Below the pieces are notes generated by a model. The model saw only the letters and a list, made by a program, of their open reading frames with translations. It did no database searches and was not told where the DNA came from. The position numbers were made by a program, and so were the translations under genes. This document shows positions 9,010-17,819 of a stretch of 64,000 nt of DNA, one piece after another (the first letter of the stretch is position 1; each line of letters begins with the position of its first letter). Source of the DNA: Rhodobacteraceae bacterium SB2. GTDB taxonomy: Bacteria > Pseudomonadota > Alphaproteobacteria > Rhodobacterales > Rhodobacteraceae. The DNA is taken from NCBI GenBank assembly GCA_001642945.1, contig LGRT01000037.1:62001-126000 (forward strand), given 5' to 3'.

Positions 9010-9041
9010 CAAGGCTCTTTCGAAGAAGCAAAGACGCCTTG
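9010..9041. terminator. Weak hairpin between convergent mgdD and tmm
   Basis: CAAGGC (9010-9015) and GCCTTG (9036-9041) form a 6-bp inverted repeat in the 88-base space between two convergent genes. There is no T-run on either side, so termination is only suggested by position. Confidence 0.2.
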
Positions 9042-9056
9042 CCTGGCTAAAACCTT

Positions 9057-10400
9057 TCAGCTTTGAAGATAGCTTTCCAATGAATCATCCAGAGCCTCTT
9101 TCCAGGGCGTGTGATGAACCGGTGCCATTTCCCCAGTGATCACCGACTTGTAGCCATTATCACAGAAACCCATAATATCCTGACCCTTATGCGCCTTCCA
9201 TTGGAAAAACGCCTCGCAGGCGCCATCAACATCGAAATCTGGGTAATCGGTTTCGCCAATCAACTCTTTCACGTAATCCCCCTGATAGGCGATTGCATAT
9301 TTTGCATCATCGCTGCGCTCTTCGCGCGCCTCCCGATCGGCCACATCTGCCAGCAAACGGGCTTTATCCTGAGGTATCACAAGCCGCCCCATAATCGCAT
9401 CCCTTACCCACCATGCTTGAGCGTCAAACATATTAAAAGTGAACCATTGATCCTGCATGCCAAGGTAAAATAATTTCGGGTTATGGACCCAAGCCACCCC
9501 TTTATAAAGATCAGCTGCAGCCAGCCGGTTGGCCGTGACCAAACGCAAATCATCCGGCAGGAAATTAAAGAAATGCTTGTAACCCGTGCATAGAATGATT
9601 GCATCAACCTCGCGACTGCTGCCATCAATGAAATATGCAGTTTTGCCCTCTACGCGCTTTAGCGCGGGCACTTCTTGCCAATTTTTGGGCCAATCAAACC
9701 CGATCGGCGCGGTTCGATGCGCCACAGTCACCGAGCGGTAGCCATATTTCCAACATTGCGATCCAATATCCTCTACAGAATAAGAAGTGCCCAAAATTAA
9801 GATATCCTGATCGGTGAATTCGCGCGCATCTCTGAAATCATGCGCGTGCAAAATCCGCCCGTTATAGCTTTCAAACCCCTCATAATACGGCATATTTGGT
9901 GTTGAAAAATGACCCGAAGCCACCACCACGTGATCGAAGAGCTCAGTATAGCTGCTGTCCTTTTCATGATCATGGGCAGTGACGTGAAATTTTTCGCTGG
10001 CAGGATCGTAAGACACCCAACGGATCACCGTGTTAAAGCGGATCCAATCTTTGACCCCAGCGGCGTTTACGCGACCCTCGATATAATCAAACAAAACGGC
10101 ACGCGGAGGGTAAGAAGCAATGGATCGACCAAAATGTGCATCAAAACTATAATCCGAGAATTCAAGGCCCTCTTTGGGCCCATTTGACCAAAGATAGCGA
10201 TACATTGAGCTATGGCAGGGCTCGCCATTTGCGTCCAGACCAGTGCGCCAATCATAAGCCCATAAACCACCCCACGTGGCCTGTTTTTCAAAGCAGACCA
10301 CCTCTGGAATTTCAGCGCCTGTGGTGGCGGCGGATTGAAATGCACGCAATTGTGCAAGCCCCGATGGCCCGGCTCCGATCACTGCGATACGTTTTTGCAT
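9057..10400 (-). CDS. tmm: Trimethylamine monooxygenase (flavin-containing monooxygenase)
   Basis: 447 residues, the length of bacterial Tmm. GAGPSG (residues 9-14) binds [15 protein letters not shown] follows, and [10 protein letters not shown] (204-213) is the NADPH motif. An FMO-identifying-type motif is present around [11 protein letters not shown]. Tyr207 falls at the same number as the catalytically important Tyr207 described for Roseovarius Tmm. The enzyme oxidises trimethylamine to TMAO with NADPH and O2 and also accepts DMS and other soft nucleophiles. GAGG lies five to six bases before the ATG. It sits between the mgd and mgs/gmaS operons, so TMA catabolism is the likely role; Tdm (TMAO demethylase) is not in this window. 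Confidence 0.93.
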   Translation of the reverse strand: MQKRIAVIGAGPSGLAQLRAFQSAATTGAEIPEVVCFEKQATWGGLWAYDWRTGLDANGEPCHSSMYRYLWSNGPKEGLEFSDYSFDAHFGRSIASYPPRAVLFDYIEGRVNAAGVKDWIRFNTVIRWVSYDPASEKFHVTAHDHEKDSSYTELFDHVVVASGHFSTPNMPYYEGFESYNGRILHAHDFRDAREFTDQDILILGTSYSVEDIGSQCWKYGYRSVTVAHRTAPIGFDWPKNWQEVPALKRVEGKTAYFIDGSSREVDAIILCTGYKHFFNFLPDDLRLVTANRLAAADLYKGVAWVHNPKLFYLGMQDQWFTFNMFDAQAWWVRDAIMGRLVIPQDKARLLADVADREAREERSDDAKYAIAYQGDYVKELIGETDYPDFDVDGACEAFFQWKAHKGQDIMGFCDNGYKSVITGEMAPVHHTPWKEALDDSLESYLQS

Positions 10401-10839
10401 GCATTCCTCACTTTTCCAGGCAGAGAGCCCTCGCCGATCACAGGTTCTGCCATCTCAATCTTATTCATTGGCGCCGCGATATTTTCCTCACAGCCCAGGA
10501 AACGCAAAACCAACTGCAATTTCAAGATCGTCAAAGCGGACAGAGCGCCACCTGCGGTTTTAAATCTCAAAAAATAATAAAAACAAATCTTTCAATAGCC
10601 CGCCCCCTTCCATAGAAACCTTCTAAAGCACTGAAAATAATTGCTATTAATTTTCTCATTCACTCTTCAGCCTCTAATTAATAAGGGCTTAGGCCCCAAA
10701 AACTATTCGTTAAAATAACCTGAAAATTTGCAATCATCAGCCACGCTTAGGCTCTGCTTAAGCGGCCAAACCGCAATGGCACATCAGAATGCCCGCGGAG
10801 CGGCACGGGAGCAAAATTAAAAAACGAAGGGAACAGATC
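10401..10839. promoter_or_regulatory. Divergent tmm / amt intergenic region
   Basis: 439 bases with no convincing gene; it becomes strongly AT-rich from about 10560 to 10730, as expected for paired divergent promoters. I could not settle on a -35/-10 pair. A TGGCAC hexamer at about 10777 resembles half of a sigma-54 element, but the partner GC is one base out of register. Confidence 0.4.
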
Positions 10840-12240
10840 GTGGAAGAACAAATTGCAGAATTGGCTGCGCAAGTTGCCGCTCTTCAAGCCAGCAGCAGCG
10901 TGACAAACACGATGTTTGCAGAAGCCTATTATTATTTAACGATTCCGCTAATGATCATCATTCACGCGGGATTTCTCGCCTATGAAATGGGCGCCTCTAG
11001 AATGAAAAATGTGCTCTCTTCAGGCGTTAAAAACATTCTGGCTTTTGCCTTTATGATCCCCACTTTCTACTTCTTTGGTTGGTGGATTTATTGGGCGTTT
11101 CCAACCGGTCTCAGCCTATCTATGGGCGCCATGGAAATTTCCGGCGCCAAATATGCAAGCTCAATCGCTTTGGGTTGGGGGGATGGCGCGGAAGCTATGG
11201 GGCCAAATATTACCGATCAATCCTCAGGCGTTTTCTTTGGCGCCTTCGCGCTGTTTGCCTGCACCACGGCCTCTATCATGTCCGGCGCGGTGATCGAGCG
11301 TATTCAAACGGTGGGTTTCACCATTCTGGCGATCGTTCTCGGTTCTTTTGCTTGGGTGGTTGCGGCGGCCTGGGGCTGGCACGCGGATGGCTGGCTGGTC
11401 ACGCAATGGGGGCTACATGATTTTGGCGCGGCGGGCCTTGTACACGCGGTGGCAGGCTTCTTCGCGCTTGGCGTTTTGGTGAATCTTGGACCCAGAATTG
11501 GCAAATTCAACGCCGATGGCAGCGCCAATCACATCGCTGGACATAACATGCCGATGACGGTGACGGGCTTGATGTTGATTATCGTTGGCTTCTGGGGCTT
11601 TTTGATGGCCTGCGTGATTGTGCCCGGCGAAGGTTGGTCGTGGTATGAAAACGCACCGGCAACGATTTATGGCACGCCGATCACGCTTTCAGCTTTGGCC
11701 TTCAACATCCTAATGGGCATTGCCGGCGGGATTATTGGTGCTTGGATTTACACCAAAGATCCGTTCTGGATGATGTCTGGCGCGCTGGCCGGTATTATTT
11801 CGGTGGCCTCGGGCTTGGATATCTATTTCCCGGGTCTGGCCTTTATCATCGCCTTTGCCGCAGGTGTTATTCTGCAGCCTTGCGCGAATATTCTTGAGCG
11901 GATGGGGATAGATGATGCGGTTGGCGCTGTCACCGTGCATGGCACGATCGGCCTCTTTGGTTTGATTATGCTGGGGGTCTTTGCCAGTGGATATCCCGCT
12001 TTAGATGCCTTTATGGGCGATGCCGTACGGCCTACCATTTCGCTGATGGGGCAAATCGTGGGTGCGGTTGTGTTCTTCTTGCTGGGCTTTGTCCCGGGTT
12101 ATGTGGTGTCCTTGATCCTCAAAGGGTTGGGTATGCTGCGCACTCCGGAAGCGGCAGAACTGGCCGGGCTTGATCCTGTTAAAGTGCCTGCTCAGGGCTA
12201 TCCAGAGGGCATTCCTGCCTCTGCGCCCGCATCCAATTGA
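10840..12240 (+). CDS. amt: Amt family ammonium (or methylammonium) transporter
   Basis: 466 residues from a GTG at 10840, chosen because AAGGGA lies seven bases upstream; an upstream ATG at 10789 would add 17 unsupported basic residues. The protein has about eleven hydrophobic helices. The two pore histidines of AmtB are present in DFGAAGLVHAVAG and AVTVHGTIGLFG, and the binding-site Asp is in LHDFG. A short extra N-terminal segment (EEQIAELAAQVAALQ) precedes the first helix and could form a small coiled coil. The location between tmm and mgsABC-gmaS suggests uptake of ammonium or methylammonium linked to methylamine use; which substrate cannot be read from sequence. Confidence 0.92.
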   Translation: MEEQIAELAAQVAALQASSSVTNTMFAEAYYYLTIPLMIIIHAGFLAYEMGASRMKNVLSSGVKNILAFAFMIPTFYFFGWWIYWAFPTGLSLSMGAMEISGAKYASSIALGWGDGAEAMGPNITDQSSGVFFGAFALFACTTASIMSGAVIERIQTVGFTILAIVLGSFAWVVAAAWGWHADGWLVTQWGLHDFGAAGLVHAVAGFFALGVLVNLGPRIGKFNADGSANHIAGHNMPMTVTGLMLIIVGFWGFLMACVIVPGEGWSWYENAPATIYGTPITLSALAFNILMGIAGGIIGAWIYTKDPFWMMSGALAGIISVASGLDIYFPGLAFIIAFAAGVILQPCANILERMGIDDAVGAVTVHGTIGLFGLIMLGVFASGYPALDAFMGDAVRPTISLMGQIVGAVVFFLLGFVPGYVVSLILKGLGMLRTPEAAELAGLDPVKVPAQGYPEGIPASAPASN

Positions 12241-12261
12241 TCTAGAAAAGGGAGAAAAACA

Positions 12262-12450
12262 ATGGGTTTTCCATATGACACCGGCGATTGGTCGGGGATC
12301 TTTGCCGAAGGTGCAAGCGGCGTGATGTTTACCGGATGGGGCGGCAGTGCGCCAGGCTGGTATACATTGATTGCGGTCATCATTTGCATTGTGGTTTTGG
12401 TGATGGGCAACAGCTCTGAAGCGCAAAAATACAAAAACGCCGAAAAATAG
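12262..12450 (+). CDS. Small single-pass membrane protein linked to Amt
   Basis: 62 residues. A Gly/aromatic-rich N-terminal part (DTGDWSGIFAEGASG) is followed by one strong transmembrane helix (WYTLIAVIICIVVLVMG, about residues 34-50) and a short charged tail. It starts 21 bases after amt with GGGAGA upstream, and a perfect intrinsic terminator follows its stop, so it is the last gene of a two-gene transcript. I do not recognise a named family. Position suggests an accessory or stabilising subunit of the transporter; this is inference. Confidence 0.75.
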   Translation: MGFPYDTGDWSGIFAEGASGVMFTGWGGSAPGWYTLIAVIICIVVLVMGNSSEAQKYKNAEK

Positions 12451-12469
12451 AGGCCGACATAAAAGAATT

Positions 12470-12499
12470 GGGCAGGCTTATGCAAGCCTGCCCTTTTTT
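12470..12499 (+). terminator. Rho-independent terminator of the amt transcript
   Basis: A perfect 10-bp stem, GGGCAGGCTT / AAGCCTGCCC (12470-12479 and 12484-12493), with a four-base ATGC loop and six T (12494-12499). It separates amt and its small partner from mgsABC. Confidence 0.95.
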
Positions 12500-12597
12500 G
12501 TGCAGAAATTTTATGCAAATTCTCTGTTTTTTGAAACAAGCTCTAATCAAGACTGGAAACATATAATTTTCTTACTAAAGTATTTTGCAGGGGCCCT

Positions 12598-12618
12598 GTT
12601 GCAGCCAAAAATTGCAAC
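12598..12618. promoter_or_regulatory. Inverted repeat upstream of mgsA
   Basis: GTTGCA (12598-12603) and TGCAAC (12613-12618) form a perfect 6-bp inverted repeat with a nine-base spacer, about 35 bases before mgsA. It could be an operator for a nitrogen or methylamine regulator. No clear -35/-10 pair was assigned. Confidence 0.3.
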
Positions 12619-12652
12619 GCAGTAACTTACGACAGACTCATAGGATTATATA

Positions 12653-13549
12653 ATGTGCGGAATTGTTGGGCTTTTCTTAAAAGACCCCTCGCTGGAAGCT
12701 GCGTTGGGGCGCATGCTCACGGATATGCTCGTCACTATGTCGGATCGCGGGCCCGACAGCGCAGGGATCGCCATCTATAGCGAGGCTGTGGAGGATCGCG
12801 CCAAAATCACCATCCAATCTGCACACCCGGATCAAGATTTTGCCGCCCTAGAGGCAGATTTCAAATCAACCTTCCAGCAGCCGCTAGCTTTGCAGCGCAA
12901 AAACAGCCATGCGGTTTTTGAAATTGCGCAAAACCAGGTCGGTGAGCTCCGCGCCCGAATTCGCCGGGCTCATCCCGGCATCAGAGTTATGAGCACGGGC
13001 GATAATATCGAGATTTACAAAGATATTGGCCTCCCGAAAAGCGTTGCAGAGCGGTTTGATATCCCGCTGATGAAAGGCACCCACGGCATTGGCCATACAA
13101 GAATGGCCACCGAAAGCGCAGTGACCACGATGGGCGCCCACCCCTTTAACACCGGCCCGGATCAATGCTTGGTGCATAATGGATCCTTGTCCAACCACAA
13201 TTCGCTGCGCCGTCAATTGCAGCGCGAAGGCGTGGTGATCGAAACCGAAAATGACACCGAAGTAGGCGCGGCCTATTTAACTTGGAAAATGCAAAACGGC
13301 AGCTCGTTGGGCGAAGCGCTGCAAAGCAGCCTTGATGATCTGGACGGGTTTTTCACCTTTGTCGTTGGCACCAAGGATGGGTTTGGCGTGCTGCGCGATC
13401 CGATTGCCTGCAAACCGGCGGTGATGGCCGAAACCGATCAATATGTTGCCTTCGGCTCGGAATATCGGGCTTTGGTGAATTTACCCGGAATAGCCGACGC
13501 CCATATTTGGGAGCCGGAGCCCGCAACTGTCTATTTTTGGACCCATTAA
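12653..13549 (+). CDS. mgsA: N-methylglutamate synthase subunit A (class II glutamine amidotransferase)
   Basis: 298 residues. MCGIVGLF places the Ntn nucleophile Cys at residue 2 after Met removal. MSDRGPDSAG, GHTRMATES and the NGS.SNH stretch (VHNGSLSNHNSLRR) are the conserved GATase type 2 (GltB N-terminal/PurF-like) motifs. In N-methylglutamate synthase the three polypeptides MgsA, B and C correspond to separate domains of glutamate synthase. AGGA lies about eight bases before the ATG, and the stop codon is followed directly by mgsB without a spacer. Confidence 0.9.
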   Translation: MCGIVGLFLKDPSLEAALGRMLTDMLVTMSDRGPDSAGIAIYSEAVEDRAKITIQSAHPDQDFAALEADFKSTFQQPLALQRKNSHAVFEIAQNQVGELRARIRRAHPGIRVMSTGDNIEIYKDIGLPKSVAERFDIPLMKGTHGIGHTRMATESAVTTMGAHPFNTGPDQCLVHNGSLSNHNSLRRQLQREGVVIETENDTEVGAAYLTWKMQNGSSLGEALQSSLDDLDGFFTFVVGTKDGFGVLRDPIACKPAVMAETDQYVAFGSEYRALVNLPGIADAHIWEPEPATVYFWTH

Positions 13550-14233
13550 ATGCAGATAATCGATCTAGACCAAACAGACCTGCGACAGGCCAATGCGCAG
13601 TTGCAAAATCAAAACACCGCCACCAAGCTCACAGCGTGGCAGATCTTAAACCCCAAAGGCGCCCACGCGATTGCGGTTGGATTAGACGCACAAATTGACG
13701 TCACGGTTGAGGGCTCAACCGGCTATTATTGCGCAGGAATGAACAAACAGGCGCGTCTGCGCATCAATGGCTCTGTAGGCCCGGGCGTTGCGGAAAATAT
13801 GATGTCCGGCACGGTGATTATTGAGGGCGATGCTAGCCAGTATGCAGGGGCAACGGGCCATGGGGGGCTTTTGGTGATCAAAGGCAATGCCTCCTCTCGC
13901 TGCGGGATCTCTATGAAGGGGATTGATATCGTGGTGCATGGCAATATCGGACATATGTCGGCCTTTATGGGGCAATCCGGCACAATGGTTGTCTGCGGTG
14001 ACGCGGGCGAAGCGCTTGGCGATAGCCTATATGAGGCAAAGCTGTTCGTGCGCGGGGCAGTTAAATCCTTAGGTGCGGATTGTATAGAAAAAGAGATGCG
14101 GCCCGAAGATTTGGCGGAAGTGCAGGCTTTGCTTGAGCGCGCCGAAAGCACGGCCAAACCCAGCGAGTTCAAGCGCTATGGATCGGCGCGCAAACTCTAT
14201 AATTTTGACGTTGATCATGCCGGCGATTATTAA
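13550..14233 (+). CDS. mgsB: N-methylglutamate synthase subunit B (GltB C-terminal GXGXG domain)
   Basis: 227 residues made largely of a right-handed beta-helix resembling the C-terminal alpha-subunit domain of glutamate synthase, with repeated Gly turns such as GSVGPGVAENMMSGTVIIEG and ATGHGGLLVIKGNAS. In glutamate synthase this domain bridges the amidotransferase and synthase centres. The ATG abuts the mgsA stop, so coupling is tight. Its place between mgsA and mgsC is the canonical order. Confidence 0.9.
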   Translation: MQIIDLDQTDLRQANAQLQNQNTATKLTAWQILNPKGAHAIAVGLDAQIDVTVEGSTGYYCAGMNKQARLRINGSVGPGVAENMMSGTVIIEGDASQYAGATGHGGLLVIKGNASSRCGISMKGIDIVVHGNIGHMSAFMGQSGTMVVCGDAGEALGDSLYEAKLFVRGAVKSLGADCIEKEMRPEDLAEVQALLERAESTAKPSEFKRYGSARKLYNFDVDHAGDY

Positions 14234-14241
14234 GGTGAAGA

Positions 14242-15588
14242 ATGAACAAACCCCCTGAAACCGCGGCAACGCCGCGCACCGAACCGATACAATCCGCCAC
14301 ATTTACGCCGGCGGTAAACGCCGAAATCCGCCGCGCTGCGGCGACCGGTATTTATGACATACGCGGCGGCGGCGCAAAACGCGCGGTTCCCCATTTTGAC
14401 GATCTTTTATTCTTGGGTGCTTCGGTCTCTCGCTACCCTTTAGAGGGCTACCGTGAAACCTGCGATACCTCGGTTACATTGGGCACGCGCTACGCGCAAA
14501 ATCCGATTAAACTGGATATTCCGATCACCATCGCGGGGATGAGCTTTGGCGCCCTATCTGGGCCTGCAAAAGAAGCGCTGGGGCGCGGCGCCACAGCAGC
14601 GGGAACTTCAACCACCACCGGCGATGGCGGCATGACAGCAGAAGAGCGGGGGCATTCTGATAAGCTGGTCTATCAATATTTGCCTTCGCGCTATGGAATG
14701 AACCCCGATGATCTGCGCAAAGCCGATGCAATTGAAATGGTGGTCGGGCAAGGGGCGAAACCCGGCGGTGGCGGAATGCTTTTGGGCCAAAAAATATCGG
14801 ACCGCGTGGCCGATATGCGCAATCTGCCAAAGGGTATTGATCAGCGCTCAGCCTGCCGGCACCCCGATTGGACCGGCCCCGATGATCTTGAAATCAAGCT
14901 GACCGAATTGCGCGAAATCACCCAATGGAAAATACCGATTTATGTAAAGATAGGCGCAACCCGCCCGTATTTTGATACAACGCTTGCCGTGAAAGCAGGG
15001 GCAGATGTTGTGGTGATTGACGGGATGCAAGGCGGCACAGCGGCCACGCAGGATGTGTTCATCGAACATGTCGGCCTGCCCACTTTGGCCTGCATTCGCC
15101 CGGCGGTAAAAGCGCTGCAAGATCTGGGGATGCACCGAAAAGTTCAATTGGTCGTCTCGGGCGGAATTCGCAATGGCGCGGATGTCGCCAAAGCCATGGC
15201 GCTGGGAGCAGATGCTGTTTCCATCGGAACCGCCGCTTTGATTGCGCTGGGCGATAATGATCCCAAATGGGAGGCCGAGTATCAGGCATTGGGCACCACA
15301 GCGGGCGCCTATGATGATTGGCATGAGGGCAATGACCCTGCTGGCATCACAACCCAAGATCCCGAACTGATGGCCCGGCTGGACCCGATCGAAGCTGGCC
15401 GACGGTTAAAGAACTATCTTAAGGTTTTGACGCTCGAGGCACAAACCATCGCCCGCGCCTGCGGAAAAAACAATTTGCGCAATTTGGAACCCGAAGATCT
15501 CTGCGCCCTCACGATTGAAGCTGCCGCCATGGCTGGCGTGCCGCTTGCCGGGACCAGCTGGATACCCGGCGCGGAGGCTCCATTTTAA
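14242..15588 (+). CDS. mgsC: N-methylglutamate synthase subunit C (FMN-dependent GltS domain)
   Basis: 448 residues, homologous to the central FMN-binding barrel of glutamate synthase. Barrel motifs include MSFGALSGPAKEALG, the Gly-rich KPGGGGMLLGQK and the phosphate-binding VSGGIRNGADVAKAMALGADAVSIG. The cysteine cluster that holds the 3Fe-4S centre in GltB is not seen: the equivalent stretch reads DDWHEGNDPAGITTQD. The enzyme is expected to form N-methylglutamate from methylamine-derived gamma-glutamylmethylamide or glutamate and methylamine. The start lies eight bases after mgsB with GGTGAAG upstream. Confidence 0.9.
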   Translation: MNKPPETAATPRTEPIQSATFTPAVNAEIRRAAATGIYDIRGGGAKRAVPHFDDLLFLGASVSRYPLEGYRETCDTSVTLGTRYAQNPIKLDIPITIAGMSFGALSGPAKEALGRGATAAGTSTTTGDGGMTAEERGHSDKLVYQYLPSRYGMNPDDLRKADAIEMVVGQGAKPGGGGMLLGQKISDRVADMRNLPKGIDQRSACRHPDWTGPDDLEIKLTELREITQWKIPIYVKIGATRPYFDTTLAVKAGADVVVIDGMQGGTAATQDVFIEHVGLPTLACIRPAVKALQDLGMHRKVQLVVSGGIRNGADVAKAMALGADAVSIGTAALIALGDNDPKWEAEYQALGTTAGAYDDWHEGNDPAGITTQDPELMARLDPIEAGRRLKNYLKVLTLEAQTIARACGKNNLRNLEPEDLCALTIEAAAMAGVPLAGTSWIPGAEAPF

Positions 15589-15635
15589 ACTCTTAAACTG
15601 CCAAGCCCCCTGTCACAGTCGAAAGGATAAAAAAG

Positions 15636-16952
15636 ATGACCACTGATCTCGCCGCATTTGCAAAAGCAACAGGTGTCAAATATTTTATGGTGTCATTTAC
15701 CGATCTTTTTGGCGGTCAGCGCGCCAAGCTGGTACCCGCGCAGGCCATCGCCGAAATGCAAGAGGATGGCGCCGGATTTGCCGGATTTGCAACCTATCTT
15801 GATATGACCCCCGCCCATCCTGATATGCTGGCGGTGCCCGATGCGTCTTCGGTTATTCAATTGCCGTGGAAGCCAGAGGTGGCTTGGGTGGCCGCGAATT
15901 GCGTGATGGAGGGCGAAGATGTCGCGCAGGCCCCGCGCAACGTGCTGCGCAAGCTTATTGATCGGGCTGCAGATCAGGGGTTGCATGTGAAAACCGGCAT
16001 TGAGGCTGAATTCTTTTTACTCACGCCACAGGGCGATCAAATCAGCGATCCGTTCGATACCGCCGCAAAACCCTGCTATGATCAACAAGCTGTGATGCGC
16101 CGCTATGAGGTGATCCGCGAAATTTGCGATTATATGTTGGAATTGGGCTGGGGCCCCTATCAAAACGATCATGAAGACGCCAATGGCCAATTCGAAATGA
16201 ATTGGGAATTCGATGACGCGTTAAAAACCGCCGATAAGCACAGCTTTTTCAAATTCATGGCCAAATCCGTGGCAGAAAAGCACGGTCTGCGCGCCACCTT
16301 CATGCCAAAACCCATTGAAGGGCTCACCGGCAATGGCTGCCATGCCCATATTTCGGTTTGGGATGGTGCCGGCAATGCGGCAAAAGCAAATGTTTTTGCC
16401 GATGATGAGATGGATCTGGGCCTGTCGCAATCTGGGCGGCACTTTTTGGGTGGCATTATGAAACATGCCAGCGCATTGGCCGCAATTACCAACCCCACGG
16501 TCAACAGCTACAAGCGCATCAATGCGCCGCGGACGATGTCGGGGGCCACTTGGGCACCCAATACCGTAACATGGACCAGCAATAACCGCACCCATATGGT
16601 GCGCGTGCCCGGGCCTGGCCGGTTTGAGCTGCGTCTACCGGATGGAGCCGCCAACCCCTATTTATTGCAAGCCGTGATTATTGCCGCTGGTCTGGATGGG
16701 GTGAGCACCAATGCCGATCCAGGCAAACGCTATGACATTGATATGTATGCCGAAGGGCATAAGGTGCGCGGTGCCCCGCGCCTGCCTTTGAACCTGTTGG
16801 ACGCATTGCGTGAATTTAACAAGAATAAAGGCTTAAAATCGATGTTGGGAGATGAGTTTTCAGCCGCTTATTTGAAGTTAAAGCATCAGGAATGGGATGC
16901 ATTCGCCGCGCATTTTTCAACCTGGGAAAAAGAGAATACGCTGGATATCTGA
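15636..16952 (+). CDS. gmaS: Gamma-glutamylmethylamide synthetase (glutamine synthetase fold)
   Basis: 438 residues, a glutamine synthetase-like ligase. Metal and ATP site motifs are visible: GIEAEFFL, GQFEMNWEF, GNGCHAHISVWDG, the SYKRINAPRTMSG arginine loop and RFELRLPDGAANPY. The location directly after mgsABC defines it as GmaS, which joins glutamate and monomethylamine using ATP. A 47-base gap with GAAAGGAT before the ATG follows mgsC. GmaS is the usual marker for bacteria that use methylamine by the indirect pathway. The next gene is convergent, so this ends the operon. Confidence 0.93.
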   Translation: MTTDLAAFAKATGVKYFMVSFTDLFGGQRAKLVPAQAIAEMQEDGAGFAGFATYLDMTPAHPDMLAVPDASSVIQLPWKPEVAWVAANCVMEGEDVAQAPRNVLRKLIDRAADQGLHVKTGIEAEFFLLTPQGDQISDPFDTAAKPCYDQQAVMRRYEVIREICDYMLELGWGPYQNDHEDANGQFEMNWEFDDALKTADKHSFFKFMAKSVAEKHGLRATFMPKPIEGLTGNGCHAHISVWDGAGNAAKANVFADDEMDLGLSQSGRHFLGGIMKHASALAAITNPTVNSYKRINAPRTMSGATWAPNTVTWTSNNRTHMVRVPGPGRFELRLPDGAANPYLLQAVIIAAGLDGVSTNADPGKRYDIDMYAEGHKVRGAPRLPLNLLDALREFNKNKGLKSMLGDEFSAAYLKLKHQEWDAFAAHFSTWEKENTLDI

Positions 16953-17033
16953 CCCAAACTGCCGCAAACGCAACAGCCCCGGATCCCGCCTGATCAGCCT
17001 AAGAATGGTTTGACGCCTAACGCGGGTTTGCCT

Positions 17034-17819
17034 TTATTTGCCTTTCCATATGGGATCGCGCTTTTCTGCAAACGCGCGCGCCCCCTCCAATTGATCTTCG
17101 GATGTATACAGCCTCTCAACCGTTTCAAATTGTGACTGCGTGATTTTATTCAGACAATCTTGAAATTTCATATCTTCCGCCTCGCGCACCACCTCTTTGA
17201 TCGCGGCGTAAACCAAGGGCGGACCCGAGGCCAAAAGATCGGCGAGATCACGCGCCTTTTGCATCAGATCTTCTTTGGGATAAAGATGGTTGATCAAGCC
17301 CCATCGCGCGGCCTCTTCGGCCTCTAACCACCGTCCGGTCAACAACATTTCCATCGCGATATGATAGGGGATGCGTTTGGGCAGCTTGATACTGGCCGCA
17401 TCGGCGATGGTACCGCTGCGAATTTCGGGCAGCGCAAAGCGGGCATGATCTGCGGCCAATATCAGATCGCAAGACAGGGCAATTTCCAATCCGCCCCCGC
17501 AACAAATACCGTTCACCGCGCAGATCACCGGTTTGTTCAACCCGCGCAATTCTTGCAGGCCGCCAAAGCCCCCCACGCCATAATCGCCATCAACCGCATC
17601 GCCCTCTGCCGCCGCTTTTAAATCCCAGCCCGGGCAAAAAAACTTATCATGCGCTGATGTTAAAACCGCCACGCGCAAGTCAGGGTCATCGCGAAAGCTT
17701 TTAAACACCTCTCCCATAATCCGGCTGGTGGCCAGATCAATCGCGTTAGCTTTTGGGCGGTCAATAGTCACCTCTAACACATGGCCACGCCGCGAGGTTT
17801 TAATCGGAGTCTGTGTCAT
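17034..17819 (-). CDS. caiD: Crotonobetainyl-CoA hydratase / enoyl-CoA hydratase (CaiD-like)
   Basis: 261 residues of crotonase fold. The oxyanion-hole segments are KFFCPGWDLKA and CGGGLEIALSCDL, followed by the acidic ALPEIRSG loop. CaiD hydrates crotonobetainyl-CoA to L-carnitinyl-CoA. Assignment to carnitine metabolism comes mainly from the operon: its start overlaps the CoA ligase gene by 20 bases, and the carnitine dehydrogenase and dehydrocarnitine cleavage genes are upstream. It is the last gene of the operon and faces gmaS convergently, with an 81-base spacer that holds no clear terminator. Confidence 0.82.
   Translation of the reverse strand: MTQTPIKTSRRGHVLEVTIDRPKANAIDLATSRIMGEVFKSFRDDPDLRVAVLTSAHDKFFCPGWDLKAAAEGDAVDGDYGVGGFGGLQELRGLNKPVICAVNGICCGGGLEIALSCDLILAADHARFALPEIRSGTIADAASIKLPKRIPYHIAMEMLLTGRWLEAEEAARWGLINHLYPKEDLMQKARDLADLLASGPPLVYAAIKEVVREAEDMKFQDCLNKITQSQFETVERLYTSEDQLEGARAFAEKRDPIWKGK

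Noticed and set aside
10136-10615. 159-codon frame on the plus strand across the tmm start
   Set aside because: It is mostly antisense to tmm, has no ribosome-binding site and its product shows no protein-like motif; a shadow of tmm.
10777-10792. Possible sigma-54 promoter (TGGCAC...TGC) upstream of amt
   Set aside because: The distance between the GG and GC elements is 13 instead of 12 bases, and the -12 element is poor.
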